A stretch of DNA of 7,491 bases from Proteobacteria bacterium UBA5122 (GCA_002415485.1 DHYU01000016.1:3321-10811); one strand, 5' to 3'; numbered from the stretch's first letter, positions 1-6,104 are shown. Translations and numbers: made by a program. The notes: generated by a model not told the origin, from the letters alone.

Positions 1-1401
1 ACCCAGCACATCGGTGCCTATCACGTTGAAACCGACAAGGGCATGATCAGCTTCCTGGATACCCCTGGACACGCGGCGTTTACCGCGATGCGTGCCCGCG
101 GTGCCAAGGCGACGGATATCGTTATCCTGGTCGTTGCTGCTGACGACGGCGTGATGCCACAAACGATCGAGGCGATTCAGCATGCTCGTGCGGCCGAGGT
201 GCCGATCGTAGTTGCTGTGAACAAGATCGATAAGCCTGAGGCTGATCCGGATCGCGTGAAGAATGAACTGACGACGCACGGTGTAATCCCTGAGGCGTGG
301 GGTGGTGACACCATGTTTGCCCATGTCTCTGCCAAGACCGGTGACGGTATCGACGGTCTGTTGGATGCAGTGCTGTTGCAGGCCGAGGTTCTGGAGCTGA
401 AGGCCGTGCGTGATGCCGCTGCCAGCGGTATTGTGGTTGAGTCCAGCCTGGACAAGGGCCGCGGTGCGGTGGCAACGATCCTGGTGCAAAGCGGTACGCT
501 GCGCAAGGGTGATGTGCTGGTGGTCGGTAAAGAATATGGCCGTGTGCGCGCCATGTTTGACGAAAACGGCAAGCCAGTGACCGAAGCTGGCCCATCGATT
601 CCAGTGGTGGTCTTGGGTCTGTCGGGCACGCCGGATGCGGGTGATCATGCGACGGTGGTCGGCGAAGAACGTAAGGCGCGCGAAATTGCGTTGTTCCGTC
701 AAGGCAAGTTCCGCGATGTGAAATTGGCGCGGCAACAGGCGGCCAAGCTGGAAGATGTCTTCTCGCAAATGGAAGAAGGCAAGGTCGCGACGCTCAACTT
801 GGTGGTCAAGGCCGACGTGCAGGGTAGCGCCGAGGCGCTGCGTGATTCGTTGACCAAGCTGTCGAATGATGAGGTTCGCGTCAAGATTATCGCCAGCGGC
901 GTCGGTGGTATCACCGAGTCTGATGTCAACCTGGCCCTGGCCTCGCAAGCGATCATGATCGGCTTTAACGTGCGTGCAGATGGTTCTGCCAAGCGCATTG
1001 CACAGGACGCCGGTGTCGACCTGCATTATTACAGTGTTATCTACGATGTGATCGATGAGGTGAAGAGTGCGCTGTCTGGCATGTTGTCACCCGAGATCAG
1101 AGAAGAGATCATCGGTCTGGCCGAGGTGCGCGATGTATTCCGTTCGCCGAAGATTGGTGCGATTGCGGGTTGTTTGGTCATCGAAGGTACCGTCAAGCGC
1201 AACAATCCGATTCGTGTGCTGCGTGACAACGTGGTGATCTACGAGGGCGAACTGGAGTCATTGCGTCGCTTCAAGGATGACGTCAGCGAAGTCCGTGCAG
1301 GTACCGAGTGTGGTATCGGCGTGAAGGACTACAACGACGTGCGTGCAGGCGACCAGATCGAAGTCTACGAGCGCATCGAAGTGGCGAAGAAGCTGGCGTA
1401 A
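1..1401 (+). CDS. infB: Translation initiation factor IF-2 (5' end missing)
   Basis: IF-2 is the cytoplasmic GTPase that places formyl-Met-tRNA on the 30S subunit and promotes 50S joining. The window opens in frame 1, inside the gene; 466 codons and a TAA stop are visible. The first codon (Thr of TQHIGAYHV) is the switch I/G2 threonine, so the N-terminal region and the P-loop lie upstream. The G3 motif DTPGH is at 58-72, G4 NKID at 220-231 and G5 SAK at 328-336. The remainder contains domain II, the linking helix and the C-terminal initiator-tRNA-binding domain, with the conserved ECGIGVKDYNDV near the end, as in other IF-2 proteins. It is followed after 18 bases by rbfA, the usual proteobacterial order. 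An ATG at position 43 is internal, not a start. No frameshift is seen. Identification is essentially certain. Confidence 0.98.
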   Translation, partial: TQHIGAYHVETDKGMISFLDTPGHAAFTAMRARGAKATDIVILVVAADDGVMPQTIEAIQHARAAEVPIVVAVNKIDKPEADPDRVKNELTTHGVIPEAWGGDTMFAHVSAKTGDGIDGLLDAVLLQAEVLELKAVRDAAASGIVVESSLDKGRGAVATILVQSGTLRKGDVLVVGKEYGRVRAMFDENGKPVTEAGPSIPVVVLGLSGTPDAGDHATVVGEERKAREIALFRQGKFRDVKLARQQAAKLEDVFSQMEEGKVATLNLVVKADVQGSAEALRDSLTKLSNDEVRVKIIASGVGGITESDVNLALASQAIMIGFNVRADGSAKRIAQDAGVDLHYYSVIYDVIDEVKSALSGMLSPEIREEIIGLAEVRDVFRSPKIGAIAGCLVIEGTVKRNNPIRVLRDNVVIYEGELESLRRFKDDVSEVRAGTECGIGVKDYNDVRAGDQIEVYERIEVAKKLA

Positions 1402-1419
1402 TGCCCTGGATCAATAGTC

Positions 1420-1782
1420 ATGCCGAGAGAGTTTAGTCGTCCACAGCGCGTCGCCGCCCAGATCCAGCGGGAGTTGGCGCAGCTGATTCAGTTCGAAGTC
1501 AAAGACCCGCGTGTGGGGCTGATCACGATTTCCGGGGTAGAGGTGAGTCGTGATCTGTCCCATGCCAAGATCTTCATCAGCATGTTGGAGAGTGGGCATG
1601 AGGTCGACGAGGCGTTGAAGGGGCTGAACAGTGCGTCCGGCTTTTTGCGTCGTGAACTCGGCAAACGCATGATCATGCGCGTGGTGCCCAATCTGCATTT
1701 TGTCTATGACGCATCTGTCGAGCGCGGCGCCAATCTCAGCGCGCTGATCGATGCGGCGATTGCCTCCGATCGTAAAGATTAA
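1420..1782 (+). CDS. rbfA: 30S ribosome-binding factor A
   Basis: RbfA is a small cytoplasmic KH-fold protein that binds immature 30S subunits near the 5' end of 16S rRNA, helps late maturation and is needed for cold adaptation. The 120-residue product has the family length. It shows the N-terminal SRPQRVAAQIQRELAQLI helix, the DPRVGLITISGVEVSRDLSHAKIF strand region (about residues 29-52), the Ala-Ser-Gly kink (72-74) typical of the RbfA KH fold, and the VPNLHFVYDASVERG segment (about 89-103). The ATG start agrees with the family N-terminus. The only Shine-Dalgarno-like bases are a weak GGA at 1408-1410, so translation may depend on coupling to infB, which ends 18 bases upstream. truB begins 14 bases downstream, which suggests a single infB-rbfA-truB transcript. 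No promoter is evident in the gap. Confidence 0.96.
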   Translation: MPREFSRPQRVAAQIQRELAQLIQFEVKDPRVGLITISGVEVSRDLSHAKIFISMLESGHEVDEALKGLNSASGFLRRELGKRMIMRVVPNLHFVYDASVERGANLSALIDAAIASDRKD

Positions 1783-1796
1783 GGCAGGTTGTTCGC

Positions 1797-2708
1797 GTGG
1801 CACGACGGAAACGGGGGCGTCCGGTCAACGGCATTGTATTGCTCGATAAGCCGGCGGGTATGTCATCCAACTCTGCGTTGCAAAAGGTCAAAAACCTGTT
1901 TGCGGCACAAAAGGCCGGTCATACCGGCAGCCTCGATCCTATCGCCACCGGCCTGTTGCCCGTATGTTTGGGTGAAGCCACCAAGATCTCTGCCTTTTTG
2001 CTCGATGCCGACAAGGGTTACGAGACGCTGATTCGGTTGGGTCAGCGGACCAGTACCGGCGACATTGAGGGCGAGGTGATCGAGGAGTTGCCGGTGCCGG
2101 CGCTTGATACCGCCAGAATTGAATCCGTGCTCGCCACCTTTCGTGGTCCCATTGATCAAACCCCGCCCATGTATTCGGCCATCAAACAGAATGGTCAGCC
2201 GCTGTATAAATTGGCGCGCCAGGGGGTTGAGGTCGAGCGCGAGGCGCGCGCAGTGGTGATTCATCGATTAGAGTTGTTGAGCTGGGATGAACAACACCTG
2301 CGGTTAAGGGTTGAATGTTCCAAGGGCACGTATATCCGGGTGTTGGCGGAAGATATCGGTGCGGTCTTGGGCTGTGGGGCGCACGTGGTTGAGCTGCGCC
2401 GCACGCTGGCGATGCCGTTTCGGTTGGAAGAAACCTATACGCTCGAACAGTTACATACGATCAAGGCTGATGGTTTTGAGGCCTTGGACGCGGTGATGCT
2501 GCTGATGGAGCAGGCGCTGAACGATTGGCCTGAGGTGCACCTGAGCAGTGACATGGAGTTTTTCGTGCTCCGTGGTCAGGCGGTATGGGTGTCGAAGGCG
2601 CCGCAACAGGGGTTGGTTAAGCTGTTTGGCGAGCAGCATGGGTTTCTCGGCATTGGTCATATTCTGGAAGATGGCCGCGTCGCGCCGAAGCGGATGTTGG
2701 CGAGTTAG
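1797..2708 (+). CDS. truB: tRNA pseudouridine-55 synthase TruB
   Basis: TruB isomerises uridine 55 in the T-arm of tRNAs to pseudouridine and also acts as a tRNA-folding chaperone. The 303-residue product is close to the usual length of about 310. The N-terminus has the family NGIVLLDKPAGMSSN block (about residues 11-25). The catalytic loop GHTGSLDP (41-48) carries the nucleophilic aspartate D47. Further family blocks are PMYSAIK and the substrate-contacting CSKGTYIRVLAEDIG. The C-terminal part resembles the short PUA-like domain of proteobacterial TruB. The start is GTG at 1797, preceded by AGGCAGG at 1782-1788, the best ribosome binding site nearby; no in-frame ATG precedes the conserved block. 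A 5'-proximal ATG ORF at 1789 in another frame is a shadow. The gene lies 14 bases after rbfA and ends 54 bases before the likely rpsO promoter. Confidence 0.97.
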   Translation: MARRKRGRPVNGIVLLDKPAGMSSNSALQKVKNLFAAQKAGHTGSLDPIATGLLPVCLGEATKISAFLLDADKGYETLIRLGQRTSTGDIEGEVIEELPVPALDTARIESVLATFRGPIDQTPPMYSAIKQNGQPLYKLARQGVEVEREARAVVIHRLELLSWDEQHLRLRVECSKGTYIRVLAEDIGAVLGCGAHVVELRRTLAMPFRLEETYTLEQLHTIKADGFEALDAVMLLMEQALNDWPEVHLSSDMEFFVLRGQAVWVSKAPQQGLVKLFGEQHGFLGIGHILEDGRVAPKRMLAS

Positions 2709-2719
2709 TGCCGACTCCG

Positions 2720-2794
2720 GTGACAAATGACTGTTTTTAGGGGTGTTGGCGTATTTTGGTCTTGTCACTCCCCGCGTCAGGGCTTAAAATACGC
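2720..2794 (+). repeat. Two interleaved inverted repeats over the rpsO promoter region
   Basis: GTGACAA (2720-2726) is repeated inverted as TTGTCAC (2762-2768). GCGTATTTT (2749-2757) is repeated inverted as AAAATACGC (2786-2794). The arms alternate (A, B, A', B'), so both pairs cannot nest as simple hairpins; in RNA this is pseudoknot topology. The A' arm contains the -35 hexamer and the B' arm most of the -10 hexamer of the promoter at 2762-2790. The repeats are read directly from the sequence. A role at the DNA level (operator) or in the 3' tail of truB mRNA is inference. Confidence 0.45.
2762..2790 (+). promoter_or_regulatory. Probable sigma70-type promoter for rpsO (and pnp)
   Basis: TTGTCA (2762-2767) is separated by exactly 17 bases from TAAAAT (2785-2790). 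Each hexamer differs from the sigma70 consensus at one position. Transcription would start near 2797, in a GC-rich discriminator (ACGCGCC), a feature common at growth-rate-controlled ribosomal promoters. The position, just after truB and before rpsO, matches where E. coli has its rpsO promoter. It would give a leader of about 160 bases before the rpsO start codon. I see no better promoter closer to rpsO. Confidence 0.7.
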
Positions 2795-2860
2795 GCCTTG
2801 TTGAGCTGATTGGCCAGGACGGTAAGTTCGTCGGTGAGTGCATCCAGCTTGCTGAATTTT

Positions 2861-2903
2861 GCTTGGAGCGGCCTGAGTCGCTGCCAAGCTATTGTTTTTA
2901 TTT
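2861..2903 (+). terminator. Terminator-like hairpin inside the rpsO leader
   Basis: GCTTGGAGCG (2861-2870) pairs with CGCT (2879-2882) and CCAAGC (2884-2889), giving ten pairs with one bulged G at 2883. The inner loop GCCTGAGT can close further by a C-G and a G-U pair. The 3' arm is followed at once by TATTGTTTTTATTT (2890-2903), a U-rich tract. This is the form of an intrinsic terminator, yet it lies about 65 bases downstream of the only good promoter and about 50 bases upstream of rpsO. It may end truB transcripts, attenuate rpsO transcription, or be a stable leader hairpin. An upstream AGCTTG (2846-2851) could compete for the same 3' arm (CAAGCT, 2885-2890). Confidence 0.5.
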
Positions 2904-2909
2904 AACGTC

Positions 2910-2955
2910 TGCTCGCTGATTGGCGCAGCAAATAGGGTATTTACCGGGAGTAAAC
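2910..2955 (+). promoter_or_regulatory. rpsO translation-initiation region with hairpin (possible S15 autoregulatory site)
   Basis: TGCTCGC (2910-2916) pairs with GCG and AGCA (2923-2925 and 2927-2930), with one bulged C and a six-base loop. It is followed by GGTATTTACC (2937ff), a small self-complementary element next to the Shine-Dalgarno GGGAG (2946-2950), which sits five bases before the rpsO ATG. In E. coli, S15 represses its own translation by binding a structure that overlaps this site. The same role here is inference from position and foldability; I cannot match the E. coli pseudoknot base by base. Confidence 0.35.
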
Positions 2956-3225
2956 ATGCCTTTGAGTAATGAAGCAAAGCAGAAAGTCGTTGGTGACTTT
3001 CAGCGTTCTGCGGGGGACACTGGTTCTCCTGAAGTACAAGTTGCACTGTTGAGTGCTCGTATCGATCAACTGTCTGATCATTTCAAGTCTCATAACCATG
3101 ACCACCACTCACGTCAAGGTCTGTTGAGAATGGTAAGCCAGCGCCGCAAACTGCTGGACTACCTGAAGGATAAGGATCTGGCTCGTTATCGTGATCTGAT
3201 TTCACGCCTTGGTCTGCGCCGCTAA
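2956..3225 (+). CDS. rpsO: 30S ribosomal protein S15
   Basis: S15 is a primary 16S rRNA-binding protein. It binds the three-way junction of helices 20-22 in the central domain, starts platform assembly and forms an intersubunit bridge. The 89-residue product has exactly the canonical length, with the signatures GDTGSPEVQVALLS (about residues 20-33), the rRNA-contacting loop HNHDHHSRQGLL (46-57), SQRRKLLDYL and the C-terminal LGLRR. The ATG at 2956 is chosen over an in-frame ATG at 2920 because it has a good Shine-Dalgarno GGGAG five bases upstream and gives the family N-terminus MPLS; the longer form would add twelve residues not found in S15. It has its own promoter upstream and a hairpin downstream that leads into pnp. 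Confidence 0.98.
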   Translation: MPLSNEAKQKVVGDFQRSAGDTGSPEVQVALLSARIDQLSDHFKSHNHDHHSRQGLLRMVSQRRKLLDYLKDKDLARYRDLISRLGLRR

Positions 3226-3247
3226 GCGACATGCATGACTAAGTCTG

Positions 3248-3291
3248 ACAGGCTGCCGTGTCAAAGAGCATTGGCAGCCTGTTGTTCGTTT
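3248..3291 (+). terminator. rpsO-pnp intergenic hairpin (leaky terminator or RNA processing site)
   Basis: ACAGGCTGCC (3248-3257) pairs perfectly with GGCAGCCTGT (3273-3282), ten pairs around a 15-base loop. The following TGTTCGTTT (3283-3291) is a broken U tract, so termination should be partial and allow read-through into pnp. In E. coli the same gap holds the leaky terminator t1 and RNase III sites through which PNPase controls its own mRNA. A similar role here is an inference from position. TGACA (3246-3250) and TGTCA (3259-3263) offer a smaller competing stem. No convincing separate pnp promoter is seen in 3226-3360. Confidence 0.6.
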
Positions 3292-3360
3292 GGGGGTTGG
3301 AAAAAGAGAGATGCCGGCCCTGTCATGAAGATTTGATCCAAAGAACGTTAAGGAAATTTA

Positions 3361-5454
3361 ATGACCGCCACTAAGAAGGTATTTCAATACGGTAATCAAA
3401 CCGTCACCCTCGAAACCGGAGAAATCGCTCGTCAAGCCACTGGCGCTGTAATGTGCAGTGTTGGCGATACCGCCGTACTGGTGACTTGTGTCGCCAAGAA
3501 GGACGCTGAGCCAGGCCGCGATTTTTTCCCGCTGACTGTGAACTACCAAGAACGTACCTATTCTGCCGGTAAGATCCCCGGTGGATTCTTCAAACGCGAA
3601 GGCCGCCCGACCGAGAAAGAGACGCTGACCTCTCGTCTGATCGATCGCCCGGTGCGTCCGTTGTTTCCTAAGGGCTTCACCAACGAAGTTCAAATCATTG
3701 CCACTGTGGTATCGCTCGACACCGATATCGATCCAGATATTCCAGCCATGATCGGTGCCTCTGCTGCGCTGTCTATCTCTGGTGTACCATTCGATGGCCC
3801 GCTGGGTGCGGCGCGCGTGGGTTACATCAATGGCGAATTTGTATTGAACCCAACCAACTCTCAATTGGCCAAGTCTGATCTGGACCTGGTGGTTGCCGGT
3901 ACCGAAGATGCGGTACTGATGGTTGAATCAGAAGCCAAAGAGTTGCCAGAGCAGGTGATGCTGGACTCTGTCATGTTTGGCCATGCGCAGATGCAGGTTG
4001 TTATCAAGGCCGTGCGTGAGCTGGCTGCTGAAGTCGGTAAACCTCGCTGGGAGTGGGTTGCCCCTGCCAAAGACGAGGCCCTGGCGGCGGCGATTCAACA
4101 GCAGGCCGGTGCTCAATTGACCGAGGCCTATCAAATCAGCGACAAGCAGGATCGTTACGCCAAGCTGGGTGAGATCCGTACGGCTGTGGTTGACGCATTG
4201 GCTGCGGCTGAAGGCGCGCAATGGGATGCTGGCACGGTGAACGATGCCGTCGGCAGCCTTGAAAAACGTATTGTCCGTGGTCGCATCCTGGATGGCAGCC
4301 CACGTATTGACGGTCGTGACAACAGCACTGTGCGTCCGATCACCATCCGCGTTGGTGTGCTGCCACGCGCCCATGGTTCAGCCCTGTTCACCCGTGGTGA
4401 AACCCAGGCTCTGGTGGTGACCACCTTGGGTACTGGCAAAGATGCACAGCTGATCGATGCGATTGAAGGCGAGCGTAAAGAGCCCTTCATGCTGCACTAT
4501 AACTTCCCTCCATTCTGCGTCGGCGAGACCGGCATGGTCGGCAGTCCCAAGCGTCGTGAAATCGGTCACGGTCGTCTGGCCAAGCGTGGTGTACAGGCGG
4601 TGATGCCGCAAATGGAAAACTATCCTTACGTTGTGCGCGTGGTTTCCGAGATCACTGAGTCTAACGGTTCATCTTCGATGGCCTCTGTCTGTGGTAGTTC
4701 GCTGTCGATGATGGATGCGGGCATTCCGTTGAAGGCGCCTGTGGCCGGTATCGCGATGGGCCTGATCAAAGAAGAAGGCCGTTTTGCAGTATTGAGCGAC
4801 ATCCTGGGTGACGAAGATCACCTGGGCGATATGGACTTCAAAGTGGCCGGGACTGAGTCTGGTGTCACTGCACTGCAGATGGATATCAAGATCCAAGGTA
4901 TCACCCGTGAAATCATGGATGCCGCGTTGACTCAAGCCAAGGGTGGTCGTCTGCACATCCTGGGTGAGATGAGTAAGGTCATCAACTGTGCACGTGAAGA
5001 GCTGTCTGAATTTGCACCGCGCATCATCACCTTCAAGATCAATCCTGATCGCATCCGTGATGTCATCGGCAAGGGCGGCGCCACGATCCGTGCGCTGACT
5101 GAAGAGACCGGCACGACAATCGATCTGGATGACGACGGTACCGTCAAGGTTGCCTCTGTCGATAAGGCGGCTGGTGAAGAGGCCAAGCGTCGCATCCTGG
5201 ATCTGGTGGCCGATGTCGAAGTGGGCAAGATTTACGAAGGTAAGGTTGCCAAGCTGATGGACTTCGGTGCTTTCGTTACTATTCTGCCCGGCAAAGACGG
5301 TCTGGTTCACATCTCGCAAATCTCAAACGAGCGCGTAGAGAATGTGGCCGACAAACTGGCCGAAGGTGATGTGGTCAAGGTCAAAGTGCTGGAAGTGGAT
5401 AAGCAAGGTCGTATCCGCTTGAGCATGAAGGCCGTTGACGAGGCCGCAGGCTAA
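3361..5454 (+). CDS. pnp: Polyribonucleotide nucleotidyltransferase (PNPase)
   Basis: PNPase is the trimeric 3'-to-5' phosphorolytic exoribonuclease that uses phosphate to release nucleoside diphosphates from RNA, acting in mRNA decay with the degradosome. The 697-residue product matches the family (E. coli 711). It has a first RNase PH domain (about 14-145) with the RNA-gripping loop FFKR (76-79), an all-helical linker, and a second RNase PH domain (about 325-460). The catalytic GDEDHLGDMD block (483-492) carries D486 and D492, at the same numbers as the E. coli metal-binding aspartates. The KH domain has its GxxG loop in IGKGG (569-573) and the S1 domain runs from about 621 to 690. The ATG is preceded by AAGGA (3350-3354). 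It lies 135 bases after rpsO, with a hairpin between them, and is followed by an intrinsic terminator. No degradosome or other gene follows in the unit. Confidence 0.98.
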   Translation: MTATKKVFQYGNQTVTLETGEIARQATGAVMCSVGDTAVLVTCVAKKDAEPGRDFFPLTVNYQERTYSAGKIPGGFFKREGRPTEKETLTSRLIDRPVRPLFPKGFTNEVQIIATVVSLDTDIDPDIPAMIGASAALSISGVPFDGPLGAARVGYINGEFVLNPTNSQLAKSDLDLVVAGTEDAVLMVESEAKELPEQVMLDSVMFGHAQMQVVIKAVRELAAEVGKPRWEWVAPAKDEALAAAIQQQAGAQLTEAYQISDKQDRYAKLGEIRTAVVDALAAAEGAQWDAGTVNDAVGSLEKRIVRGRILDGSPRIDGRDNSTVRPITIRVGVLPRAHGSALFTRGETQALVVTTLGTGKDAQLIDAIEGERKEPFMLHYNFPPFCVGETGMVGSPKRREIGHGRLAKRGVQAVMPQMENYPYVVRVVSEITESNGSSSMASVCGSSLSMMDAGIPLKAPVAGIAMGLIKEEGRFAVLSDILGDEDHLGDMDFKVAGTESGVTALQMDIKIQGITREIMDAALTQAKGGRLHILGEMSKVINCAREELSEFAPRIITFKINPDRIRDVIGKGGATIRALTEETGTTIDLDDDGTVKVASVDKAAGEEAKRRILDLVADVEVGKIYEGKVAKLMDFGAFVTILPGKDGLVHISQISNERVENVADKLAEGDVVKVKVLEVDKQGRIRLSMKAVDEAAG

Positions 5455-5463
5455 GTCGACTCA

Positions 5464-5475
5464 CTGCCTAGGCAG
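5464..5475. repeat. 12-base perfect palindrome before the pnp terminator
   Basis: CTGCCTAGGCAG (5464-5475) is a perfect palindrome nine bases after the pnp stop codon and two bases before the A-run of the terminator hairpin. It could form a very tight extra stem, only if the central bases unpair to leave a loop, or be a protein-binding site. Function is unknown and it may be chance. Confidence 0.4.
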
Positions 5476-5477
5476 AT

Positions 5478-5506
5478 AAAAAAGGTCCCGCGAGGGACCT
5501 TTTTTT
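5478..5506. terminator. Bidirectional intrinsic terminator between pnp and the pseudopilin gene
   Basis: Six A, GGTCCC (5484-5489), the loop GCGA, GGGACC (5494-5499) and seven T form a textbook terminator. The G+C-rich stem of six pairs is extended by up to six A-T pairs and capped by a GNRA-type tetraloop. The A-run on one side and T-run on the other make it functional from both strands, which fits its position between convergent genes: pnp ending at 5454 on + and the pseudopilin gene ending at 5535 on -. Confidence 0.93.
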
Positions 5507-5534
5507 ATGTCTGGAAGATTTGCCTGGAGGATGA

Positions 5535-6104
5535 TTAGTCTGGGCAATGTCGATTAATCTCATCTTCATTGTTACTGATTTTACCGCTGGCAGCGAGGAT
5601 GACACCTCTGCGCGCAACACTGCCGGCGGCATCACAGACGTGAAAGGTGCTGTTGCTGCCATGGGCGTTGCCGCGGGCCGAGAAACGGATGTAGTGCCGC
5701 GAGTTGTTGATCTGGGTATGTTCAGGATATGTGCCGCGTACCTTGAGTAATTGTTCGCTGTCGGGGTCGAATTGTTTGTCGTTATTGGGATCATTGAATA
5801 ACAACCAGCCTTGCTGCCAGTCGCCCTGGCGTGTGCATTGTTGGCCGTCGCCACTTTTGCATAACACGACGGCGTGACCACGGCGCAATGCCTCGGAGCG
5901 GGCGAGGTTGAGGTCGGTGGCGATCTCGTTGACGGTGGCGCTGAGGCGGCTTTGAATGATGCTGCGGTAGATGCTGGGGCCGGTCAGGCCGGCGAGAATA
6001 GCAATAACGGCAAGGGTAATGATGAGTTCGATCAGGGTAAAACCGGTTACGCGGCGGTAACCGGTTTTGTGTGCGGTCGGTTTACGCGTCGGTCCCCAGC
6101 GCAT
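5535..6104 (-). CDS. GspH/FimT-family type IV pilus pseudopilin
   Basis: This is a minor pseudopilin of the FimT/GspH family, inner-membrane subunits that join the tip of type IV pili or type II secretion pseudopili. Of 189 residues, the first 21 form a basic leader ending in Gly21. Then comes the prepilin peptidase (PilD) site G|FTLIEL, with Phe22 as the methylated first residue and Glu26 as the conserved +5 glutamate. A hydrophobic helix spans about 23-42 and a GspH-type beta domain follows, with IRFSARG at 139-145. Four cysteines (C82, C90, C157, C187) could form two disulfides. No gsp or pil genes are adjacent, so it is a stand-alone gene, more FimT-like than GspH-like. The ATG at 6104 is the only start before the cleavage site. 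It lacks a clear Shine-Dalgarno and overlaps the upstream aminotransferase gene by 23 bases, so coupling is likely. The C-terminal GRxR DNA-binding motif reported for competence FimT is replaced by GKIS (174-177). Confidence 0.9.
   Translation of the reverse strand: MRWGPTRKPTAHKTGYRRVTGFTLIELIITLAVIAILAGLTGPSIYRSIIQSRLSATVNEIATDLNLARSEALRRGHAVVLCKSGDGQQCTRQGDWQQGWLLFNDPNNDKQFDPDSEQLLKVRGTYPEHTQINNSRHYIRFSARGNAHGSNSTFHVCDAAGSVARRGVILAASGKISNNEDEINRHCPD
6039..6068. repeat. Perfect inverted repeat in the pseudopilin leader-peptide codons
   Basis: AAAACCGGTTAC (6039-6050) and GTAACCGGTTTT (6057-6068) are perfect inverted copies of 12 bases separated by GCGGCG. On the - strand transcript they form a 12-pair hairpin with a six-base loop that covers exactly codons 13 to 22 of the pseudopilin gene (Lys-Thr-Gly-Tyr-Arg-Arg-Val-Thr-Gly-Phe), ending at the first residue of the mature protein. 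Each arm contains the 8-base palindrome AACCGGTT. There is no U tract after it, so it is not a terminator. It could slow or control translation of the gene or be a binding site; this is inference. Confidence 0.7.

Noticed and set aside
2737..2902. Open - strand frame with heptad-like hydrophobic spacing (FSKLDALTDELTVLANQLNK)
   Set aside because: It has no ATG, GTG or TTG start and no upstream signal. The coiled-coil look is probably chance, though a gene remnant cannot be excluded.
2788..2919. Open + strand frame through the rpsO leader with protein-like composition (ELIGQDGKFVGECIQLAEF)
   Set aside because: No ATG, GTG or TTG start follows the upstream stop at a usable place, no ribosome site is seen, and it overlaps the likely rpsO leader.
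2920..2955. Twelve-residue N-terminal extension of S15
   Set aside because: The ATG at 2956 has the good Shine-Dalgarno and the family N-terminus; the extension would run through the leader hairpin.
3230..3237. CATGCATG palindrome after the rpsO stop
   Set aside because: Eight bases is within chance expectation and no context supports a role.
3297..3326. Possible pnp promoter TTGGAA with TGTCAT
   Set aside because: Both hexamers match poorly and the spacing is 18; read-through from rpsO explains pnp expression.
4669..5319. 216-codon - strand ORF inside pnp, and similar antisense ORFs at 3358-3864, 3928-4374 and 1411-1803
   Set aside because: All are shadows of confidently identified genes with no ribosome sites or family signatures.
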